Below are positions 9,660-21,693 of a DNA stretch of 64,000 nt, piece after piece; the stretch's first letter is position 1, and every line of letters begins with the position of its first letter. A program made the position numbers and the translations under genes. The notes beneath the pieces were generated by a model that did no database searches, had not been told where the DNA came from, and worked only from the letters and a program-made list of their open reading frames with translations. Source of the DNA: Apodemus sylvaticus (lineage: Eukaryota; Chordata; Mammalia; Rodentia; Muridae); the NCBI RefSeq assembly GCF_947179515.1, contig NC_067478.1, positions 2,489,501 through 2,553,500 on the forward strand, in the 5' to 3' direction.

Positions 9660-12405
9660 CTGAGGACAAAGCAGACAGAGGTGTTAGCCTCAACCACAGA
9701 TGTAAGGAGCAGGGGCCAAGCTGGGCCAGCCAAGGTTGAAGCAGCTCTCAGCCTGAGGACCTGAGTTCCACACTGGATGTCCACTTGGCCAAGGTCTTCA
9801 CCCTAGCCTCAAACTGAACCCCAACCCAGTCTATATCCTAGGCCCAGTTCTAATTTACATCCTACAAAAGCCCCATACTGAGTATCATCCCAAACCCATA
9901 CTTTACTACACAGCACCCTGATCCAGACCTGTGTGGCCCAAATGTTCTCCCCAAGCCCCAGCATTTGCCTTGAGGACCCTTTCAGGACTCTTGGCTCCCA
10001 AGCAGTGCTACTGCTGTAAGGATTCAGACCCTGGAAAGAGCATTTCCCTAGAGCCTTGAGCTGACTGCTAGGTTCCACAGCTCTGGCCCTGACTCAGTCT
10101 CCATGCATGTGTGGGCCCTTGCTAGTGATTCCGGGATAGGATGTTGGATACCAGCTTCTGGCGCCCGGGGCCAAGCCCAGACAGAACAAAGGAGCCTGGC
10201 TGTAGTACCTTCTTCATGGATGGAGCCTCTGCTCATTCTTGCTCATGAAGATGGGAAAGCAATATCTGACCCTTCTTGACAGACCTCACCATCTCCAGAA
10301 AAACAAACAAATAAACCAAAAACTAAAATGGATTTCACGAGGACCAGGGAGGCTTAAGCGAGTACGCGGAAATCTCACAAGAAATCTGCAGACCACAAGC
10401 AGCCTCCAGAGCCTCTGCAAAGATGGGAGAGGAGATGGTGGATAAGCCATAATTCTCCCCTGCCCTCCAGCAGGCCCTGACCCAGGTCAGGGTGAGGTGG
10501 GCAGACATCATGACCAGACATGGCACTGAGTAGATATGAGTCTGCATAGGGGCCGTCTGGGACCAAGGGGGGGGGGAAGTCAGTCCTTGGGGGTTGTGGG
10601 TGTGGAGAAGGTAAAGGCCTCTGTGGATGAGCAGTTGGACTGGGACAGCTTTGGTCTGCCTCTGTCATTAGGCAGTGGCTGCGATTCTTGGCAATGCTCT
10701 GACAGTTTCCTCTTGTCTGCCTGGGTTGGCGAGCAGCAGCCTCCACCAGCGCCCTAGGTAAAGCTCCTGTGACCTCAGAGTTAGAGATCGAGTCTGCCTT
10801 GCAGTCATACATGGGACTCAGTCTCTGCCTGGAAAATGGACCTCAGTCCCCATGCCACCGCGCCCCAACTCAACGCCTTGCTGAGGTAACATAGGCATGG
10901 AGCCTTCCCTGCATTTCCTCCGTCTAAGGAGACCTCCTGGCCGGCAGCATTAAAGACCATAGAACTGGACCAGTGGTCTATGTGAGTCAACACCAGCAAC
11001 CGACTTGCACCCAGGCAGCAAGGCGCTCTCCACTACTGTCAAGAGAAAGGTCCCTTCCACCACAATAGCTCTCTTATTCCTCTGAGCCTCATCGTTTCCC
11101 AGGCTACCAGTGGTCCAACTAGCACTGGGGTTGTCCTAGCCCAGATCCAGGGGAAGACTTCTTTCCTATGCCCCTGCCACCCATGCCTCACTTGTCCAGG
11201 CCTGGATGTCACACAGCAAACATAGGTACCCAGCCAGCTGGGATCCAGACATGCGTGGCTGCTAAGTCCTTTTCAGTTTGGCGTATGGAAAGTATTGTGG
11301 TGCTGTCACGGAACCTTGCTCAGCAGAACCGCTTAAAGAAGCGAAAGGCAGTTCTGAGGAGACCCGGTGCCTCTGTATCCTCTTAGGGGTCACACGCTCC
11401 ACCTTTTCAGTTAGAATACTTGTTGCAGTGTGGCTTTGGGGATCTGTGATTAGCTCATCCCCAGGTGTGGGGCAAAGAGTAGTTTGTGGGACCTCTGAAA
11501 GAGGAAGTCAGGCTGGCTGGCCAATTCTGTCCACCACCATTCTACCTTGTTTGGTATCCCCTGGGCGCTAGTCTACCAACAGCGGATGCCTTTGGATTTG
11601 CAGTCTCATTCCAGACTCTCAGGGTCCTCCTCACATTGTCACCTGAGTCACACCATGCAGTGGCTTAAAAGCCGATGGGCTGTGTGGATACCAGCTATGT
11701 CTGTGCACATGCCTCACACACACAAGCTTTCCTCTCCTCTGGTGCCAGGTTCTCATTTGGAAAGACCCCCCCCCCGTGCCCCACCCCACTCCCATTCCAT
11801 CATGGCCCCTTGTGAACTCTCCTGCAGAAGACTGGTGTGACCAAGACTTAAGTCTGTCAGTATTCCCAGCCTCAGCTGCTGGCACCCAGCCCAAGGCAGG
11901 CTCCTCTGAGGCAGAAGGCTCGCACGCCTGGGACTTTGGATTAAGCTAGGCAAGTAGGTTTAATTCTCCCCACTGGATTGGAAAAACCTCAAAGGATCAG
12001 AGGCTGGGGCTTCTGTGGTGGTGTTGTTGACAAACAGAACATGAAGATGAAGCCACAGAGGGTTGACAGGATGGACTCAGAGAAAACCCAGGGAAGGCGG
12101 GCAGTGTCTGAAACCAGATCTTCCCACAACACGAGCCAATAGCCTTGTTTATAGCTCAAGCTAGTTAATTTTCCTATCCCAGGAACCCAACGTGTCCATT
12201 CTTGCAGTCTGAGGACAGACCAGTGAATGCCCCTCGCTTTTAGGGTCCTTCTTAAACCAGAGCAATGACCATAAAGACTGCCAACTGGTAGTCCATACAT
12301 ATGTGGAAGAACAGAGCCAGGGCAGCTTCCTCTGGCCCTTACCTCTGAGGAAACCAGGCAGACCTTGTGTCTACTCTCCCATCTTTTTCCTTTTTTTTAA
12401 AGCAT
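9660..12405. other. Vipr1 intron 1, exon-2-proximal part: no feature seen
   Basis: Unique intronic sequence with A-rich patches such as 10298-10325. No SINE longer than a fragment is recognisable. Its right end (12305-12400) is duplicated at 13345-13435. Confidence 0.6.
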
Positions 12406-12410
12406 CTAAA

Positions 12411-12530
12411 CATGTATATGTATCTACATGTACACATAGATGCATATAAACATATAGTGTATATACATACAAGTATATATATCATGTGTGTATACATGTG
12501 CACATATGTGAGTATGCATATAGAGACCAG
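12411..12530. repeat. Alternating purine-pyrimidine (TA/CA/TG) tract
   Basis: About 120 bp of atgtatat, acatgtacac and atatatcatgtgtg words with no unit longer than a few bases. It is A+T rich and could melt or form Z-DNA. Confidence 0.7.
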
Positions 12531-12539
12531 AGATTAGCT

Positions 12540-12925
12540 TTAGGTACTGTTCTTCAGCTATCATCTATCTTATTTTTTGAGATAGGGGCTTTCACTGGCC
12601 TAGAACATGCCAAACAGACTGGGTCTTGTAAACCCCAAGGATCCACCCATCTCTGATTCCCCAGCACTGAGATTTCAAGTTTCTGCTAGCCACTCAGTTT
12701 TGTCTCCTTCCTTCCTTCCTTCCTTCCTTCCTTCCTTCCTTCCTTCCTTCCTTCCTTCCTTCCTTCCTCCCTCCCTCCCTCCCTCCCTCCCTCCCTCCCT
12801 CCCTCTATTCCTCCTGTTTCTTACTCTATTTTTAGCATGGGTTCCATTGGATCCAACTCAAGCACTGTGCGCTTGCATGCAAGCAGGTTACCAACAACCA
12901 TCTCCTCAGATGTTCCATTTTGAGT
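12540..12925 (-). repeat. B4/RSINE-type SINE split by a tetranucleotide array
   Basis: Left part: ttttttgagataggggcttt, ggatccacccatctctgatt and agcactgagatttcaag. Right part: agcatgggttccattggatc, gcttgcatgcaagcag, ccaacaaccatctcctca. These are two halves of one reversed SINE, now separated by the (TTCC)n/(TCCC)n array at 12706-12803. Confidence 0.6.
12706..12803 (+). repeat. (TTCC)n followed by (CTCC)n
   Basis: Almost perfect ccttcctt tetramers (about 15 copies) changing abruptly to ccctccct tetramers (about 9 copies). It is a compound, probably length-polymorphic microsatellite inside a SINE. Confidence 0.95.
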
Positions 12926-12929
12926 CACT

Positions 12930-14320
12930 GTGGGGCACCTAGTTCTTAGCCACTTCTGCCTTCTACTCTTCAATAGGATTCTGGCTGGCATCATGCAACT
13001 GTCCCTCCAGGAGTACTACTCCAGAGCATGGTTTTGGGTCAAGGAGAGGAGAGGGGCATGGATCCAGAGTCCCCAGGGTAATCCTGAATTCTGGAGATCT
13101 GTGAACCATGAAGAGGTATGGTATCCAGTAGTTAAACTGTCTTTGTCAAAAATTTAGTTGAGTAAAATACCCCCGTCTGGAGGAATGTAGAGGAAACAGT
13201 GACCCAGAAAGGGACCTGAGGTCACCCAGTAAGTCACATCCCTAGATAGGACCCAAGTCTCTGACCCTAGTATGTGTCACATCAATCCTTTGCCAGAGAT
13301 TTGCCTTTGGCCATCTGGTCAACCATGGCCCTTGGGAGGACAGAGACAGGGCAGCTCCCTCTGGTCCTTATCACTGAGGAATTCAAGCAGACCTTGGACT
13401 TCCTCTCCCATTTGTTTCCTTTTTCTAAACATCCTCATTATCCTTCTGGACTTCAGACACACAGTGGACGTTGGAAAATTCCTTGGCCAAATACAGCCAA
13501 GCTTGCTGGTCACTGGATGAGTTCCAGGGTGGGATCTAGGTAGACAGTGAGCATCAGGGTGGGTCACAGAGAGAGTTTATACAGACTGAGGAAGAGTTAG
13601 ACAATAAGGGGTGGTCAGAATCCCAGGGTACACACATACAGGCAGACATGAAATCCCTATGTTGGAGGTTGCAGAAGCCTTGTGTAGATAAACCAAGAAG
13701 TTCTAGGAATATCCTGTGAGGAGGTCATGGAGATGAATTGGCTTAGATTTGGGAAGGGCCTAGCATGACAGTTTTGAAGTAGGAGCTTTGACTCCTGGGA
13801 TGGGGACTCTCAGAGATGTGGCCCAGAAGGATGAGGGTAGGGGACACACACTGTGCAAAGATCTGTCACATTCTAGGTGGCTGGACACAGGGAAACAAGA
13901 GTCTTTTGGGGGACAGTGGCCTCTGAAGGGAGGGTGAGGTAGGTGGAGCCAGGGAAAGGTGCTGTCTGCAGACTTCTAAACTCTGAGAATACTATGAATG
14001 ATTGTGCCATGTGACCTTTACAGAATTTGGGACCATCAGAGGAGATGGGAATGGGCAGCAGTTGGTAGGACACCCTGGTCCTATTTGATGTCTTCCTATT
14101 GCATTGGCCCTATACAGAAACCACCATACATTCTTCTATCCATTTGTGTCCTCCATCCCTTAAAACCCAAGATCACGTGATGATACGCACAGAGAGACCC
14201 TGATGACAAGAGGAAGGGAGAAGTTCTGTAGAAAACTAAATGAAGACCCCATCTTCTTGCTGAGAGCATGAGAAGGCCTGGCAGAAAGGCAGGGAGGTGT
14301 GGTAAGTTAACCTGTGTGGT
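12930..14320. other. Vipr1 intron 1, unique stretch
   Basis: No gene or clear transposon is seen. The segment 13345-13435 is a diverged duplicate of 12305-12400. Confidence 0.6.
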
Positions 14321-14324
14321 TGCC

Positions 14325-14608
14325 ACACCAACATACACATACAAGCACACACACACAAACACACACCACAACTCCCACCCTCCCACCCCCTACAAACACA
14401 TACACCATACAATACATACACACACATACATACACACACCATATATACACATACACATCATATGCACACCATATACACACATATACACACACCATAACAC
14501 ACATAGACACACATACCATACACACATACATGCACACCATACACACACATACACATATACACTATACACACATACACACACATACACAAACATACAACAT
14601 ACACAAAA
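14325..14608 (+). repeat. CA-rich low-complexity tract
   Basis: About 280 bp of cacaca, catacaca, ccataca and similar words, interrupted rather than pure. It gives long His/Thr/Tyr-rich or Val/Cys/Met-rich translations in several frames with no coding meaning. Confidence 0.9.
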
Positions 14609-15225
14609 TCAATTTGCTGAGCTGCTACTTTAGATCTGTACATTTTTCTAATTAAAAAAAAAATCTGTGTAAGCATGGGCACAGCCATGGCCCCTGAGGA
14701 AGAAGCAGTCTTGAGGAGGTGGCAGAGCCTTATGAGGACCACAGATTCTGGGTCGGACAAGTGGCCACTACAATGGATGGGTGACTGGGTGATTTACCCA
14801 AGCACATCTACACCTGTCTCCCAAAACACTATTGTTCCCAACAGCACGACCCTATCACGTCTGGCTTCACATGCTGAGGACCCAAACCTCATGGTAGGGG
14901 GTGCTGTGAGTAGGTGGCAGGTATGATCAAAGCCCTATCCCAGGTCCCAGGCCAGGCCAGGCTTGTCCCTGTCATATGCCTTTCAAACACGCAGACATTC
15001 TGAACACCCTACCCACTGACAAGTGGCAACCATAACCAAACACAAAGAGGTTTTGGGTCGCCTGTTCTCCATCTCTAGCAGGTCTGATTTCTTTTCCCTT
15101 CCTGGTATTTTCATGCCTCTTTCCCAAGAACATGAATCTTCCCTCTCTGCTAATCCACATTGTGTGAATCATGGCTCCTCCTGAGGGCAGCTGTATGCTC
15201 AGCAGGAGAAAAGTATAACTCCAAC
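14609..15225. other. Vipr1 intron 1, unique stretch
   Basis: No gene, SINE or tandem repeat recognised. Confidence 0.55.
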
Positions 15226-15226
15226 T

Positions 15227-15312
<86 letters not shown>
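15227..15312 (+). repeat. Compound (TG)n(AG)n microsatellite
   Basis: About 18 TG units pass directly into about 24 AG units. It is 110 bp from the start of the 15-bp minisatellite. Confidence 0.97.
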
Positions 15313-15313
<1 letters not shown>

Positions 15314-15424
15314 ACGTGCATGTGCAAAGGGAGAAAAGCAGAGAAGTCAGGCCACAGAGTTGCATTTCCGGTTACAACCCAAACCTTCTCAGGGGATCGC
15401 AGAGATGCTCGCATCTGTAAAGTA

Positions 15425-16957
15425 CTAGCTGAGTGAGCATGACCTGAGTGAGCATGAGGACCCGAGTGAGCATGACCCGAGTGAGCATGACCCGAGTGAG
15501 CATGACCCGAATGAGCATGAGGACCCGAGTGAGCATGACCTGAGTGAGCATGACCCGAGTGAGCATTAGGACCTGAGTGAGCATGACCCGAGTGAGCATT
15601 AGGACCCGAGTGAGCATGACCCGAGTGAGCATGACCCAAGTGAGTGAGCATGACCTGAGTGAGCATGACCCGAGTGAGCATGAGGACCCGAGTGAGCATG
15701 ACCTGAGTGAGCATGACCTGAGTGAGCATGACCCGAGTGAGCATGACCTGAGTGAGCATGACCTGAGTGAGCATGACCCGAGTGAGCATGACCTGAGTGA
15801 GCATGACCCGAGTGAGCATGACCCGAGTGAGCATGACCTGAGTGAGCATTAGGACCCAAGTGAGCATGACCCGAGTGAGCATGACCCTAGTGAGCATTAG
15901 GACCTGAGTGAGCATGACCCGAGTGAGCATGACACGAGTGAGCATGACCCGAGTGAGCATGACCTGAGTGAGCATGAGGACCCGAGTGAGCATTAGGACC
16001 CAAGTGAGCATGACCTGAGTGAGCATTAGGACCCGAGTGAGCATGACCCGAGTGAGCATGACCCGAGTGAGCATGACCCGAGTGAGCATGAGGACCCAAG
16101 TAAGCATGACCTGAGTGAGCATGACCCGAGTGAGCATGACCCGAGTGAGCATGAGGGCCCGAGTGAGCATGACCCGAGTGAGCATGACCTGAGTGAGCAT
16201 GACCTGAGTGAGCATGACCTGAGTGAGCATGACCCGAGTGAGCATGAGGACCCGAGTGAGCATGACCCGAGTGAGCATGACCTGAGTGAGCATGACCTGA
16301 GTGAGCATGACCTGAGTGAGCATGACCCGAGTGAGCATGACCTGAGTGAGCATGACCCGAGTGAGCATGAGGACCCGAGTGAGCATGACCCGAGTGAGCA
16401 TGACCTGAGTGAGCATGACCTGAGTGAGCATGACCTGAGTGAGCATGACCCGAGTGAGCATGAGGACCCGAGTGAGCATGACCCGAGTGAGCATGACCTG
16501 AGTGAGCATGACCTGAGTGAGCATGACCTGAGTGAGCATGACCCGAGTGAGCATGAGGACCCGAGTGAGCATGACCTGAGTGAGCATGACCCGAGTGAGC
16601 ATGACCCGAGTGAGCATGAGGACCCGAGTGAGCATGACCCGAGTGAGCATGACCTGAGTGAGCATGACCTGAGTGAGCATGACCCGAGTGAGCATGACCC
16701 GAGTGAGCATGAGGACCCGAGTGAGCATGACCCGAGTGAGCATGACCTGAGTGAGCATGACCTGAGTGAGCATGACCTGAGTGAGCATGACCCGAGTGAG
16801 CATGACCTGAGTGAGCATGACCTGAGTGAGCATGACCTGAGTGAGCATGACCCGAGTGAGCATGAGGACCCGAGTGAGCATGACCCGAGTGAGCATGACC
16901 TGAGTGAGCATGACCTGAGTGAGCATGACCTGAGTGAGCATGACCCGAGTGAGGATC
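15425..16957 (-). repeat. 15-bp minisatellite with higher-order structure, Vipr1 intron 1
   Basis: About 95-100 tandem copies of the plus-strand unit gtgagcatgaccYga (15 bp), with an 18-bp variant carrying an extra gag (catgaggacccga) and an occasional cattaggacc variant in the proximal half. From about 16150 to the end the variants follow a recurring order: CCC unit, three CCT units, CCC unit, 18-bp unit. This gives a 93-bp higher-order repeat with a few local expansions and deletions. On the minus strand (Vipr1 sense) every unit contains RGGTCA: AGGTCA in CCT units and GGGTCA in CCC units. Because 15 and 18 are multiples of three, all frames stay open; the resulting 605-residue frame is not a gene. 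Confidence 0.97.
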
Positions 16958-16959
16958 CT

Positions 16960-18185
16960 AAGCACCCAGGTAAAAGCCATGCGCAGTGTGCACACCTGGG
17001 TAGCCAGCCCAGGCATTTACCCAAGGAAACAAACGAATGTCCCCATGTTCTTTTCTGTGATTGCATATGGACACTTATTTAACGATGGTGCTAATCTGGA
17101 AACCATTCTGGCAATCCTCCTGCTTCAGCCTCCTGAGTACTGAGATGAGTGTCACCATGCCCAGCTCATTTTACACTCTCCCCCATCCCACACAGGGGAC
17201 TCTCATGTGTTTTTGACAGGGGCTGGTTATAGATCCAGAGCTCAGCTCTGACTTCTGATTCTTCTGCCTCAGCCTCCTCAGTGCTGAGATTATGTGTGTG
17301 TCCCCATGCCCAGCTTGGTTCAACAGCAACGGTAATGACAACATAACAACAGACAGACAGCACGCACGCACACACTTTCAAGGGATCTCATAATTGCTGG
17401 AATCTCAGCCCAGCCAACCTCCATGTCAGTACACTTGTTGGGAAGTTTCCTCTGGGACAGAAAACCTTTCAGGGTGCATGTTCAATTTACAGCTCCTATT
17501 GTTCTGGGCACCCCTGGAGAAGAGGAACCAGGATCTGTGGGTGCTTCGGGTACTGACATCTATCACCTGCAGAATGCTGCACACCAGTCACCCAAGGAGC
17601 CCAAGGCTGCAAGGCTTTGATGTACAGATGCCAGCCTGTGGATTCCTCCCCTCCCCCAGTGACCTGTTATGCAGGAAGAACTTGTTTTTGAAGGTAACTA
17701 GGAGGAGGCACGTCCTGAGAGATGCGGATCTTAGACTCTTGAGCCACATGAGATAGAATGCAGAGAGGGCTGGTCCTGCCTGGGGAGGTCCTGCCCAATG
17801 CTCACTGCCAACGCACCTCACTCTCACCCCAGCTGCCGGCCAGCTGCCTATCTGACCCTGTCAGTCAGATGGAAGGGCTGTGGCAAGAAGACAACCCTTT
17901 GAGGATGTCACTGTTCATCCCGTGGTGCTTAAGTGCGGTTGGAGAACATTTAAATATAGGAATGAGGGAGACTAGTGTTAGGTGTGGCCAGAATATCATA
18001 GCACACAAGAAAGTGGTCTTAGATTTTAGAGGTGCATTTTGAACCAAGGAGTTAAAAGTCAACGATCCTCTAATTGACTCTAATATATTCTAGCCAAAAT
18101 AAACAAATGATGTAAATATTAAACGTTGAAACTAACCAATGTCAAACCTAGGAAACATATGTATATTCATTATATTATTCTTTTA
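16960..18185. other. Vipr1 intron 1, mostly unique, with B1 remnants
   Basis: 17100-17162 (cctcctgcttcagcctcctg) and 17205-17325 (cttctgcctcagcctcctca, ccccatgcccagctt) are reversed B1 remnants. The rest shows nothing recognisable. Confidence 0.6.
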
Positions 18186-18189
18186 CAGA

Positions 18190-18475
18190 GCTTTAAATTT
18201 TTTTATGTGCATGTGTGTGCATCTTAGCACATGTGGGTACACCGTATACCTGTAGATGCCCAAGAAGGCCACAGGAGGATGGCCTGGAGCTGAGTTATGG
18301 GCAGTGGGGAGTGTACCTGTATGGGTCCTCTGCAAGAGCCAGTTTTCCTGTCCCTCATTATGCAATACTTATTTTTTTATTTATCACTGAGGAGCCCAGG
18401 CTAGCCCTGAATTCACTCCACCTATCTCAGCCTCTTGAGTTCTGGAATGCAGGCATGAACCACCACTCACAGCTT
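18190..18475 (-). repeat. B3-like and B1-like SINE fragments in series
   Basis: 18190-18350 (atgtgcatgtgtgtgcatct, gaaggccacaggaggatgg) resembles a reversed B3 3' part. 18370-18475 (gcccaggctagccctgaatt, gcaggcatgaaccaccac) is a reversed B1. Confidence 0.6.
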
Positions 18476-18624
18476 TATCATAATGTTCTTTCTACTTATT
18501 TTCATGCTGGGAATCCAAACAGGAGAGCAAAGCCTGGGAGATTGAGAGAAGGGCGAGGCTCACATTCGCCTCCAGCCTCTAGCCCTCATCCACAGAACCA
18601 TGAGGCCAGTGGAGGGGTTGATAG

Positions 18625-18722
18625 CGGCAGGAGGGTGGCCGGGCAGAGGGTGGCCGGGTAGAGGGTGGCCGGGTAGAGGGTGGCCGGGTAGAGGGTGGCC
18701 CGGCAGAGGGTGGCCGGGCAGA
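18625..18722 (+). repeat. Second 15-bp minisatellite (GGGTGGCCGGGTAGA)n
   Basis: Six to seven copies of gggtggccgggYaga, differing mainly at the t/c position. It is a G-rich array unrelated in sequence to the larger 15-bp array at 15.4 kb but in the same intron. Confidence 0.95.
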
Positions 18723-18724
18723 GG

Positions 18725-19892
18725 CCCCGGGCAGGTGATGTGACAAAACCTGGACACCACCAAGGCGTCCCTCACTTGAAGACGTCCCACCAACTCTCCT
18801 CAGAGAGGCCTTGTCATGCCCTGCAGACACTCCATGAAGACACGCCAACTACTCCGTGGATCTTGCCTGCCCTGGCTAGATAAGACGTCCAAGCTTGGGA
18901 CCAAGGAGCAGAGATGACCTGTCACATGAGCCACCCGACATATTCACTATCGTCTCCTCTTTCAGAGACTCCATGGAGATCCTGTCTGGACACCCAACCC
19001 TGTCTCACTTGAGACCTGAGAAAATCAGGCCTAAAAAGTAGGGCTGGTCCAGCCCAGCCCTGCCTTCCCAATTCTTCTTCACACTGGGCCGAGGGTTCTG
19101 GTGTCCCTGCAGAGATAATGAAACCAGGTCCTTCTATGGATATTAAAGATGTTTCTTTCCTAAGCCAGCTACCCATGGCTGTGGGGACGGGCAGGGTTCA
19201 AGGCTCTTGGCCCAAGCTGTGGCTCCCACGCAAGCTACAGAAGCCTCAGAGGCGGCTAGGTCTCTAAACTCCAGGATGGGGAGGCATACACGTTCTGTCT
19301 TTCAGAGAGCTCAGGGAGTCCTGGGCAGATATAACTGAGGTCGCCTCTCTATTTCAGAAAGTGTTCTGGCCCAGGAGCCACCGTGTTTCCTAACGTTCAC
19401 AGTATGGTCTGCTGAGGCCAGTGGACTAGGCAGTAGTGAGCAGACCTTGGAAAGACTGTTAGCAGTGTCCTGAAAGGACTCCTCTGGTGAGGTGTGGCCT
19501 CCACCTGCCTGGGCTAGCCTTGGCCTTCCACTCCAGCCATCCAGGTTCAGGCTAGCAAAGGCTGTTTTCGTAGTTTGCAGTTGAAGGTTGGCCAGTGTAG
19601 CCAAACTTCAGGACATTGCCCTGTTTCTTCCTCTAGGTTTCCCTGTCTGTCTGTCACTGCATGCCTGTCCCTCAGTTCTAAGAGTCTGCACCCCACATCA
19701 ATCTGAGGTCACCGGTTGTGACACGCTCCTCCAGTGGAGACTCTCACAAGGTAGGACCTCGGACCGTCTATAGTCTGAGTGTCCCACCAGCCTGGCACGG
19801 GGCACCTGTCTGCTGACCAGGGAGGAGGAGGAGCTATGGAAGGCCTTGGGACACACTTCACTTCCTCCTCTGGGACACTGGAAGTTTTCTTT

Positions 19893-19925
<33 letters not shown>

Positions 19926-21399
19926 GCTTCTCTGTTCAAAGATTTCCCTACCTCGGCCAAGGCAGGGCCCCATAAACAGAGTGATAAGGCCCTGCACCTT
20001 CACTGTGAACTCTGCAGCTGCCATTTTATTACTCTGATAACATGTCCCCCCCAAGTCCGGCTGGAGCAGGAACACTGGGTGCCCACTGCAGGAGGGAGCA
20101 AGTGAGGACGGGGAGAGAACAGCTGGAGCTAGAACCCTCCTCCAGTCCAGGCTAAGCCCCCTGCCCTTGTAAGTGGACAGTGAGTCTCACTCCCCATGAT
20201 GAGCACAACAGCTGAGACTGGGAGGCTATTGGAACTGAAGATGGGGTTGAGTGGAAAGATCGGGAGCAACCAGGGAAGGCTCCGTGGAGGAGGAGCCAAA
20301 TAAGAAGTGGGAAGAAGGGTTGGCAGGTATTGGAGGGGCTGGGCTCAACCTGTTTCTAGATGGACAGTACCTGGGCTCAGAGGTCTCCAGTGGTCCAAAA
20401 ACCCCTGACGTATCCAAACTGGAGTAGCTGGAACACAGAGTTGGGGAAGTTGGAGGGTTGCTGGTGTGGCCTGAGGATTGTGACACTGAGGGCCAGAGCC
20501 TGATGGAGCTTGGAGTGTGGGGAGGGACTATGAACAGGAGGAAGGGGAGCACTGGCGATTCTCAGAGGGCAGCACCTTCTCCAGGGGGTGAGCTTTCCCA
20601 GGGCAGGGTGTGCCAGACACCAATTAGGTGGACACAGATTCATGTCCTGATCCCTGCCCCGGTGGAGGTGGTGATAAGGCAGGGACTGTGGGATAGCGCG
20701 CACTAGGGACCAAGATTCCCCACCACCTCCAGGCAGCTCACTTGTTTCAGATCAGAATCCACCTAGGGAAAGACAATCTTGAAGGGACAGCTCCACAGGC
20801 CTGGGTCAAAGGAAGGGGAAGATCACCTCTGTCCAAGTGTGGCTGGAAGGGAGAGGTGTGGTTCCTGTGGCCTCATTTTGCCCTTCTGTAAAACGGGTTT
20901 AGGAGGACTCTGAGTCTTCCTTACTCTCAGAGGAGGTGACCAGGTGTCTGCCCCATGGCCCTGGTGAGTCTGAGTCTGTCACAGCAACACACACACACAC
21001 ACACACACATGCCCATGCGCCGGTGTGAGAGAAGCAGAGGTTGAAGGCAGAGCAAGCCCCCTTCTTTTCCCAACACATGCCTGTTCCTACCACCAACTCG
21101 GACCTTTACCTGCCCACCATCAGCCTATATAAAGAGGAGGTAGAGTACAAGAAGGAGACTCTCACCAGATCCCAAGGACCCCTTCCCAGGGTAAAGCACT
21201 AACCCCGCCGTCTGGGTCTGATCCTGTGCTTTCTTCATCCCACAAGTTCACGAAATAAAATACTCAGAGAGGCTTCCAGACATTCACAGCCTCCTTCCCA
21301 CCCCACAGTCTAAAGGATCTCTCATCTCACCAGATCGTGACACCCACAACTTTCCTCCCCCCAGGCACCCATAGCAAGGCAAGTCTGAGGCTCCCTCTG
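18725..21399. other. Vipr1 intron 1, exon-1-proximal part
   Basis: Unique sequence containing a T30 homopolymer (19895-19924), where a minus-strand poly(A) suggests a very decayed retroelement tail, and a (CA)n microsatellite (20987-21009). No gene recognised. Confidence 0.6.
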
Positions 21400-21615
21400 G
21401 CCCCCAACATCTCTACCGCTGCTTGGGATCACCTCGCGGTGAGCACTCTAGGCTGAGCTATGAGGGAGCCACCGAGCTCCCACGCCTCTGGGCTAGAGAA
21501 GAGAGAAGACAAGAACCGTGCTCCTGCTGCCCTCCCCCATGGACAGATGGTCCCGGATCCGCCGCCCCCGCAGTTCCCCCATCCTTGGGATCTGGGTGGA
21601 GGGGCGCACACTCAC

Positions 21616-21693
21616 GGCAGGTCCGAGGGCACAGGCGACGGCTCCTGCCAGCACGCAGAGCCAGCGGGCAGGCGGTGGGCTCGGAGGGCGCAT
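21616..21693 (-). CDS. Vipr1: Vipr1 (VPAC1) exon 1, coding part: signal peptide
   Basis: First coding exon of the vasoactive intestinal peptide receptor 1 gene, a class B G-protein-coupled receptor of the plasma membrane that binds VIP and PACAP and couples mainly to Gs/cAMP. It encodes residues 1-26, beginning MRPPSPPPARWLCVLAG: a short basic start followed by a hydrophobic core, the expected cleavable signal peptide, and nearly identical to the known mammalian VPAC1 N-terminus. The exon ends in a complete codon (GCC) followed by a canonical gtgagt donor at 21615-21610. This start is chosen because it is the conserved family start and places the signal peptide at the N-terminus. The frame stays open upstream to another ATG at 21807, which would add 38 residues before the signal peptide. 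The exon sits inside a CpG island. The identification rests on the joined six-exon protein. Confidence 0.95.

Noticed and set aside
15425..16957. CRISPR-like array
   Set aside because: There are no unique spacers, the unit is 15 bp, and this is a mammalian genome. It is a minisatellite.
15199..17016. 605-residue minus-strand open frame, and the 346-residue frame overlapping it
   Set aside because: Pure translation of the 15/18-bp minisatellite. All frames stay open because the unit lengths are multiples of three, and it lies within a Vipr1 intron.
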